Shown: one piece after another, positions 7,192-11,903 of the stretch
Layout of the letters: each line of letters starts with the position of its first letter
How positions within the stretch are numbered: the stretch's first letter is position 1
Assembly (NCBI GenBank): GCA_020161965.1
Contig: JAIUNH010000066.1
Coordinates: forward strand, 1 to 11,903
Direction: 5' to 3'
DNA length: 11,903 bases
Origin: Pseudomonadota bacterium
GTDB lineage: Bacteria > Pseudomonadota > Alphaproteobacteria > CACIAM-22H2
Notes under the pieces: generated by a model
What the model was told of the DNA's origin: nothing
The model's input: the letters and a program-made list of their open reading frames with translations, nothing else
Database searches by the model: none
Position numbers and translations under genes: made by a program

Positions 7192-8961
7192 ATGACCGAC
7201 AGTCCCGCCGCCGACGTTCTCGTTCAGAGCATGACCCGCGCCCTCCTCGACGATCGTGAGGCGGCGATCGAGGGCATTTTCAAGTCGGCCGATCTGGTTC
7301 TGCCCTATGCGTGCTGGACGCCCGATGTGGCGACCCTGCCGCATGCCACGTTGCGCGCCTTCGCGGAGAGCATGCCGCTGTTCGCGCGCGGCGGGATGGC
7401 GGGGGTGCTGGATGCGTTGCAGGCGCCAAGCCATGCCGAGATCGCGGCCAATTCGCTGGTCGTCCGCCTGCTCGACGACGGCGACATGGAGTACGTCCAT
7501 TACGGCGAGGCGCTGGCGAGTGCGGGCGGCTATTCCTGGGCCGGGCAGCGTTTGTCGTCGATGGCCACGCGCACGCATTTCGCGCGTTACTATCAGGCGG
7601 GCTATCTCGCGGCCGGCAAACGGCGCAAGACGCTCTATACCGAAAACGCCGGCGGCGCCGGCTTCGCGGTGCGCACCTGGTGCCGGTTCGTAGTGCCCGT
7701 CGGCAGCCCTCGCGGTCCCATCGAAGGCTTCGCGGTCGGCAATATCGGCCTGTCCGGACCGCCGATGTGGCGCGCGGTCAGCCCGCGCGGGGCAAGCCCC
7801 GAGATTGTCGCACGCTGCAACGATCGCCATCGTCGCTTCGCGCTGGAAACCGCCGCGGCCTTGACGCGCGCGGCCGATCGCTCGGCCGTACAGATGCTCG
7901 ATGGCGGGCCGATCCCGTTCGGGCTGCTGGCGGTCGATGCGTCGCGTTTGCGCTACGCCAATGCCGGGTTCCTCGAGGCGTTCGGGCTCGACGCGCAAGG
8001 TCTTGCCGCGTTCGAGCCCGCATCGATGTTCGCCGACACCGCCATTTGGAAGAAGGTCGCCGAGACGATCGTCGCGGGCGGTGCGCCCGAGCAGATCGAG
8101 ACCGACATAATGCTGGCGCGCGGGCGCAAGGCGCATATGCGCCTGACCTTCGCGCGCGGCAGCTATAACGGCGGGGCGGGGATCGCGATCTGGCTGATCG
8201 ATCTTTCGCAGCGCCGTGCGCTCGAACTTCAGCTCGTCGCTGCGCGCGAAGCGGCGGAGGAAGCCGCACGCGCGAAAGCGGGATTCCTCGCGGCGATGAG
8301 CCACGATCTGCGCACGCCGCTCAACGCCATTATCGGTTTCGGCGAATTGATCGCGCGTATCGCCGCCGATCCCGCGAAGGGCCCGACGCACCTCGCCAAG
8401 ATCGCCGATTACGCGACGAGCGTTACCCATTCCGGCGAGTTACTGCGCACGCTGGTCGAGAATGTGCTGGAGGCCGCACGGCTGGAAAGCGGCAAGCTCG
8501 AATTGGCGCGCGAAAAGTTGAACGTCGCCGACACGCTTTCTCTCGCTTTGGAAACGCTGGCGATGGCGGCGTCGCAGAAGGGCGTTTCGTTCGCCACCGA
8601 TCTTGCCCCCGATATCGACATCGAAGCGGATGCGCGGGCATTGTCGCAAATCGCGCTGAATTTGATCGGCAACGCGATCAAATACACCGATGCGGGCGGT
8701 GCGGTGCGCGTGCGTTTGACGCGCGACGGCGATAGCGGTGCGGTGTTGGAGATCGCCGATACGGGACGCGGGATCGATGCGGCGGATCTCGCGCGCGTCA
8801 TCAAACCGTTCGAGCGCGGCGAGCGCGAAGCGGGCACGCCGCGCGACGGCGTGGGCTTGGGCCTTGCCATCGCCAAGGGCTTGGTCGAGGCGCAAAACGG
8901 CACGCTCGATATCGCCTCGACGCCGGGCAAAGGCACGACGATCGTCGTGCGCCTGCCTTAG
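7192..8961 (+). CDS. Soluble PAS-type sensor histidine kinase (orphan)
   Basis: A 589-residue protein without a membrane segment or HAMP domain, so probably a cytoplasmic sensor. Residues about 25-200 are a divergent sensory region, perhaps PAS-like ('FVVPVGSPRGPIEGFAVGNIGL' at 167-188 resembles PAS closing strands). Residues about 240-338 look like a second PAS domain ('PFGLLAVDASRLRYANAGFLEAFG'). A short coiled linker leads to the H box 'FLAAMSHDLRTPLNAIIGFG' with phospho-acceptor His371. The ATPase part has N box Asn490/Asn494 ('LNLIGNAIKYT'), G1 'DTGRGID' (523-529), F box 'KPFERG' (538-543) and G2 'GVGLGLAIAKGL' (553-564). No response regulator is encoded in the window. The ATG has no clear Shine-Dalgarno sequence and overlaps the stop of a 23-codon open frame (7124-7195). 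Control of the divergent secretion operon is only a positional guess. Confidence 0.93.
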   Translation: MTDSPAADVLVQSMTRALLDDREAAIEGIFKSADLVLPYACWTPDVATLPHATLRAFAESMPLFARGGMAGVLDALQAPSHAEIAANSLVVRLLDDGDMEYVHYGEALASAGGYSWAGQRLSSMATRTHFARYYQAGYLAAGKRRKTLYTENAGGAGFAVRTWCRFVVPVGSPRGPIEGFAVGNIGLSGPPMWRAVSPRGASPEIVARCNDRHRRFALETAAALTRAADRSAVQMLDGGPIPFGLLAVDASRLRYANAGFLEAFGLDAQGLAAFEPASMFADTAIWKKVAETIVAGGAPEQIETDIMLARGRKAHMRLTFARGSYNGGAGIAIWLIDLSQRRALELQLVAAREAAEEAARAKAGFLAAMSHDLRTPLNAIIGFGELIARIAADPAKGPTHLAKIADYATSVTHSGELLRTLVENVLEAARLESGKLELAREKLNVADTLSLALETLAMAASQKGVSFATDLAPDIDIEADARALSQIALNLIGNAIKYTDAGGAVRVRLTRDGDSGAVLEIADTGRGIDAADLARVIKPFERGEREAGTPRDGVGLGLAIAKGLVEAQNGTLDIASTPGKGTTIVVRLP

Positions 8962-8962
8962 T

Positions 8963-9466
8963 TCAGGCGAATTCGCGCGTCGCGAAGCTTTTGTATTTTT
9001 CGGGATCGAAGAAATTCGTGCCGGCGAGATAGCCGTGGCCCGGCGACATGTCGGGCTGGCGGCCGGGCTCGGCCGCCCCCTCGAACGTCAATTCGAGCTG
9101 CACGCCCGACGGGTCGTAAACGAACAACTGCCACAGCGTCGTGCCGGGCACGAGGAATTCGCGATAGGGCAGGCCGAACTGCTCGAACTTCGCGCGATAA
9201 TCGTGGAAGCCGATCGCGGCGAGCGAGACATGGTCGATCGCGGCCGTGCCATTGGGCGCGATGCCCGACGGGCCCATCGCGGGCCCGCCCGCATAGATAT
9301 GGAAAATCGCGTCGCCGCCGGGCATGGGCAGGGCAAGCCACGCGCCGGGAAAATCGAAGGCCGGGCGCTTGGCTTGGCGCAAACCCAGCACGTCGCAATA
9401 GAAACGCACCGTGGCGCCGAGATCGGCGGTTTTGATGGCGATATGGAAAAGTCCGGTCAGCGGCAT
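8963..9466 (-). CDS. VOC-superfamily metalloenzyme (glyoxalase/ring-cleavage dioxygenase fold)
   Basis: A 167-residue protein with two beta-alpha-beta-beta-beta modules, typical of a single VOC subunit. Module one starts at 'LFHIAIKTADLGATVRFYCDVLGL' and module two at 'AIDHVSLAAIGFHDYRAKFEQFGL'. Likely metal ligands visible are His8, His56, His79 and Glu125 ('GVQLELTFEG'), so metal binding appears intact. The C-terminal tail 'PGHGYLAGTNFFDPEKY' lies beyond the core fold. Substrate cannot be read from sequence; the family includes glyoxalases, extradiol dioxygenases and fosfomycin or bleomycin resistance proteins. It is the last gene of an operon after the AlaX-like gene (9-nt gap). AAGGTG overlaps the upstream stop codon and serves as ribosome binding site. 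Its stop is 1 nt from the kinase stop on the other strand, and I see no terminator hairpin there. Confidence 0.88.
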   Translation of the reverse strand: MPLTGLFHIAIKTADLGATVRFYCDVLGLRQAKRPAFDFPGAWLALPMPGGDAIFHIYAGGPAMGPSGIAPNGTAAIDHVSLAAIGFHDYRAKFEQFGLPYREFLVPGTTLWQLFVYDPSGVQLELTFEGAAEPGRQPDMSPGHGYLAGTNFFDPEKYKSFATREFA

Positions 9467-9471
9467 GGCGT

Positions 9472-9477
9472 CACCTT
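9472..9477 (-). promoter_or_regulatory. Ribosome binding site of the VOC gene, overlapping the upstream stop codon
   Basis: AAGGTG on the minus strand, with AAGG ending 7 nt before ATG 9466, shares bases with the TAA stop (9478-9476) of the AlaX-like gene. This suggests coupled translation. Confidence 0.55.
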
Positions 9478-10135
9478 AGCCCAACGGCGCGGCCGCGGAA
9501 ATCTCAATCCGCTCCTTGCCTTTGCCAGGGTTGCGGCGTTTCAGCGCGACCGTGCCGATTTCGCCGCTGCGCTTCAAATGCGTGCCACCGCAGGGTACTC
9601 GCGCGAAACCCGCGATCTCCCAATAGCGCCGCTCGGCCGTTTCCATTCCCGGTTCGAAGGCGGACAGGATCGGCCGGTCGGCGGCGACGATCGCGTTGGC
9701 CGCGTCGGCGATCTCGGGCAAAGCGGGCGCCACGCTCTCGGGCCAGACGAAATCGATGCGCGCCTTGTCGGGGGCGATATGCGCGCCGATCCGTTCCACG
9801 CCGGGAAAGCGCCGCAAGGCGAGTTCGAGCACGATCTCCGCCGCGAAATGCAGGCGCATCAACGCGTAGCGCCGCGCCCAATCGATTTGGACTTTCACGG
9901 CGCGGCCCGGCGTCAAGCCGTGGCCGGGGGCGAGCGCATAAACGATGCGGCCGTCGTCGTGTAGCGTCGCTTGGCGCACGGGGCATTCGGCGATGCTGCC
10001 GCGATCGCTTTCCTGGCCGCCGCATTCGGCGAAAAAGACCGTATGGTCGAGTTCGACCCAATCGTCGCCGGCGGCCGTCACGGTCGCATCGCAATGCGTG
10101 GCATAGGGATCGGTCCAGAATAGTTTCGCGGTCAT
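9476..10135 (-). CDS. AlaX-like alanyl-tRNA editing hydrolase
   Basis: A 219-residue free-standing homologue of the alanyl-tRNA synthetase editing domain, expected to hydrolyse mischarged Ser- or Gly-tRNA(Ala). The N-terminal beta-barrel carries 'FFAECGGQESDRG' (34-46), equivalent to the 'GGQ' motif of AlaRS. The catalytic zinc motifs are 'RLHFAAEIVLEL' (94-105; His96, Glu100) and 'CGGTHLKRSGEIG' (182-194; Cys182, His186). The usual HxxxH is therefore HxxxE here, while CxxxH is intact. I recall similar 'HFAAE' versions in related proteins, so this may be a subfamily trait rather than a defect. The ATG overlaps the glycosyltransferase stop (ATGA) and there is no strong Shine-Dalgarno sequence, so expression is probably coupled. 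Length fits a short to medium AlaX without the alanylation domain. Confidence 0.9.
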   Translation of the reverse strand: MTAKLFWTDPYATHCDATVTAAGDDWVELDHTVFFAECGGQESDRGSIAECPVRQATLHDDGRIVYALAPGHGLTPGRAVKVQIDWARRYALMRLHFAAEIVLELALRRFPGVERIGAHIAPDKARIDFVWPESVAPALPEIADAANAIVAADRPILSAFEPGMETAERRYWEIAGFARVPCGGTHLKRSGEIGTVALKRRNPGKGKERIEISAAAPLG

Positions 10136-11052
10136 GCCAATTCGTCGCGCCAGAATTCGAGCAATGCCGCTTTGGCGCGTTCGGGCGAATAGGCGGCGAC
10201 CGTCGCCGCACCGGCATCGAGCATCGCTTGATGTGCGGACGGATCCTTATCGACCATGTCGATCGCGGCGGCGAGCGCATCGGCGCAAGCCAACCAATCT
10301 TCCTCCTCCGCCCAAAAGCCGTTCGTGGCGGACATGTATTCGCGTCCGCCATCGCCCATGAACCCGGCCGGGATCGTTTTGCACGCCATCGCTTCGAGCG
10401 GGGGCAGGCCGAAGGATTCGCGATGCGACAGCGACAGGAACCATTGCGCGCGCGCCATTTCCGCCGCCGCTTGGGAAGACGTGGCGCCGTCGATCGACAG
10501 CCAAGGAATATCGGCGTGGCGCTTGTGGCGGCGTTTGAACGTGTGATGGATCAACGCCGCCAGATCGGCGCGTTTGCGCGGCATCAGCAGGATCGCGCGC
10601 GTTTTGGCGGCGGGCGCGTATTCTACCGGATCGATCGCGTAGGGCACGATCGGGATCTCGACGCCGTAAACATCGTGGAAGAAATCGCGCACCGCGATGC
10701 TTGATCCCAGCACGCGATCGACGCCGAATTCCGCGATCCCAGCTAGCGGGTCCACGCCGAAGGGCAGGTAGTATTGGTTCTGGCAAAACAGGATGCGCCG
10801 TATCGGTGCATTCGTCATCGGCGCCAATAGATGCGGCAAGCCTTCGGGGATCACGACGCGGTCGCCCGCTTGCGGCGCATAGGCGAAATCGAACTTGGCG
10901 CGCGAGGCGTAGAAATCCTGGGCGGGTGGGGCGGCCATTGCGATCGCCGCGTCGAACCCCGCCGCCGTCAGCCACTCGACATGGCGATGAATCGTCGCCA
11001 CGCCGCCGAACGGCTTGTCGAAGGGATGTAGCAAATAGCGCAGGCGCGGCAT
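10132..11052 (-). CDS. GT-B glycosyltransferase (group 1/GT4-like)
   Basis: A 306-residue glycosyltransferase-like protein. The N-terminal half has the acceptor-side glycine loop 'FDKPFGGVATIHRHVEWL' (11-28). The C-terminal half has a basic strand 'LLMPRKRAD' (155-163), where donor-phosphate-binding residues usually lie. It also has the diagnostic E-x7-E motif in 'SHRESFGLPPLEAMACKTIP' (209-228; Glu212 and Glu220), typical of group 1 nucleotide-sugar transferases. It is shorter than the usual 350-400 residues. Donor and acceptor sugars cannot be inferred, and no other polysaccharide genes are visible. It is the first gene of the operon with the AlaX-like and VOC genes, overlapping the next gene by 4 nt. 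The ATG lacks a well-spaced ribosome binding site; AAGGA lies 15 nt upstream. Confidence 0.85.
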   Translation of the reverse strand: MPRLRYLLHPFDKPFGGVATIHRHVEWLTAAGFDAAIAMAAPPAQDFYASRAKFDFAYAPQAGDRVVIPEGLPHLLAPMTNAPIRRILFCQNQYYLPFGVDPLAGIAEFGVDRVLGSSIAVRDFFHDVYGVEIPIVPYAIDPVEYAPAAKTRAILLMPRKRADLAALIHHTFKRRHKRHADIPWLSIDGATSSQAAAEMARAQWFLSLSHRESFGLPPLEAMACKTIPAGFMGDGGREYMSATNGFWAEEEDWLACADALAAAIDMVDKDPSAHQAMLDAGAATVAAYSPERAKAALLEFWRDELA

Positions 11053-11101
11053 GGCGGCCGTTTCCGATCCTTGGTGGGCGATGTCGCGAATCGTTCGGAA
11101 A

Positions 11102-11107
11102 ATTGTA
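11102..11107 (-). promoter_or_regulatory. Possible -10 element for the glycosyltransferase operon
   Basis: TACAAT on the minus strand, 49 nt upstream of the ATG at 11052. It is a good -10 hexamer, but no recognisable -35 lies 16-18 nt further upstream. Confidence 0.3.
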
Positions 11108-11141
11108 ACCCCCGCGCATGGCAGCCGCCACGGGATCGGCG

Positions 11142-11170
11142 TTGACCGGCGGACCTGTGCGGCCTATCCC
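11142..11170 (+). promoter_or_regulatory. pdxA: Candidate pdxA promoter close to the start codon
   Basis: TTGACC (11142-11147), a 17-nt spacer and TATCCC (11165-11170). The ATG starts 8 nt after the -10, about where transcription should begin. With no Shine-Dalgarno sequence visible, a leaderless mRNA is plausible. Confidence 0.4.
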
Positions 11171-11178
11171 TGCGCCCC

Positions 11179-11903
11179 ATGAATCCAGCCTTACCTTTGG
11201 CGTTGACGATGGGCGAACCCGCCGGGATCGGCGGCGAGATCGCGTTGAAAGCTTGGCTCAATTTGCGCGGGGCGGGGCCGGTCTTCGTCGCGATCGATGA
11301 TCCCGCGCGCCTGTCGGCGATCGCGCCGCAATTCGGCCTGGACATGAAGGTTCGCGAGATCGCGTCGCCAGCCGAGGCCGCGTCGGTGTTTCGCGACGCG
11401 CTTCCGGTTCTGCCGCTCGACATGAAAGTGTCATCGACGCCCGGCAAACCCGATCCGGCGGACGCGAAAGCGGTCATCGCGTCGATCGATCGCGCGGTCG
11501 CGTTGACGATGGCGGGGGCGGCGGGTGCCGTCGTCACCAATCCGATCCAGAAATCGAATCTCTACGCCGCCGGATTCAAATATCCCGGCCATACCGAATA
11601 TCTCGGCGCGCTGTCGGGCGTGGCCGAACCGGTGATGATGCTCGCCTGTCCCGAGTTGCGCGTCGTGCCCGTGACGATCCATCTGTCGCTGCGCCGCGCG
11701 ATCGATGAGTTGACCGCCGATGCGATCGTCGCGGCGGCGCGCATAACCGCCGCGTCGATGATGCGCGATTTCGGTATCGCACGGCCGCGTTTGGCGATCG
11801 CGAGTCTCAATCCGCATGCGGGCGAGGACGGGGCGATGGGCGACGAGGATGCGCGTATCGTGGCGCCCGCGATCGACGCCTTGCGTCGCGAAGGCTTCGA
11901 TGT
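11179..11903 (+). CDS. pdxA: 4-hydroxythreonine-4-phosphate dehydrogenase PdxA, N-terminal 241 residues
   Basis: PdxA oxidises 4-phosphohydroxy-L-threonine with NAD(P)+ in the DXP-dependent route to pyridoxal 5'-phosphate; the product then reacts in the PdxJ step. The visible part has 'LTMGEPAGIGGEIALKAW' (9-26), 'VVTNPIQKS' (118-126), the substrate-binding 'GHTEYL' (137-142), 'MMLACPELRVV' (153-163), and the metal ligands His168 ('VTIHLSL') and His213 ('LNPHAGEDGAMGDED'). By comparison with E. coli PdxA these match His166 and His211; the third ligand (His266, HDQG motif) lies beyond the window. The gene is cut by the right edge; about 90 residues are missing if length is typical. ATG 11179 is the only standard start after an in-frame TGA at 11143. 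It is divergent from the glycosyltransferase operon; the surA and rsmA neighbours often seen with pdxA are not upstream here. Confidence 0.95.
   Translation, partial: MNPALPLALTMGEPAGIGGEIALKAWLNLRGAGPVFVAIDDPARLSAIAPQFGLDMKVREIASPAEAASVFRDALPVLPLDMKVSSTPGKPDPADAKAVIASIDRAVALTMAGAAGAVVTNPIQKSNLYAAGFKYPGHTEYLGALSGVAEPVMMLACPELRVVPVTIHLSLRRAIDELTADAIVAAARITAASMMRDFGIARPRLAIASLNPHAGEDGAMGDEDARIVAPAIDALRREGFD

Noticed and set aside
6997..8430. A 477-codon minus-strand frame antisense to the histidine kinase
   Set aside because: Arg-rich, domain-less translation opposite a kinase with all catalytic boxes; a composition shadow. Only its last 47 codons fall in the intergenic region and are discussed separately.
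11118..11300. A 60-codon plus-strand frame overlapping the pdxA start
   Set aside because: Low-complexity translation in a different frame from the clearly conserved PdxA N-terminus.

Overview
The window is uniformly GC-rich, with strong G/C preference at third codon positions and frequent 4-nt ATGA gene overlaps. Gene content and protein style point to an alphaproteobacterium, most likely in or near Rhodospirillales (inference from familiarity, not a search). No RNA genes, insertion sequences, CRISPR arrays or integration scars were seen. No stretch longer than 200 bases lacks a gene.

Left half (1-7000): a type I secretion island. The 3' end of a very large repetitive surface/secreted protein enters from the left (2-2542, +). 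It is built from about eight cadherin/VCBS-like beta-sandwich repeats of roughly 85-105 residues and ends in a type I secretion C-terminal signal region. Converging on it is a three-gene minus-strand operon: a LapB-type ABC exporter with a degenerate C39 domain (6995 to 4824), a HlyD-type membrane fusion protein (4821 to 3502) and a SapC-family protein (3489 to 2623). A perfect 12-bp GNRA-capped hairpin with T tracts on both sides (2568-2602) terminates both transcripts. The simplest reading is a dedicated exporter plus accessory SapC protein that secretes the giant repeat protein as an adhesin or S-layer-like coat. The TolC-like outer-membrane partner is not in the window.

Centre (6996-8961): a strikingly AT-rich 196-bp divergent intergenic region carries a perfect palindrome inside an inverted repeat and a possible plus-strand promoter. 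It separates the exporter operon from a soluble, orphan PAS-type sensor histidine kinase (7192-8961, +). The kinase is a candidate regulator of the secretion island by position only.

Right part (8963-11903): the kinase gene abuts, with one base between stop codons, a minus-strand operon of a GT-B glycosyltransferase (11052 to 10132), an AlaX-like alanyl-tRNA editing hydrolase (10135 to 9476) and a VOC-fold metalloenzyme (9466 to 8963). Divergent from it is the 5' two-thirds of pdxA (11179 to the window edge), for pyridoxal 5'-phosphate synthesis. Its good promoter match sits so close to the ATG that the message may be leaderless.
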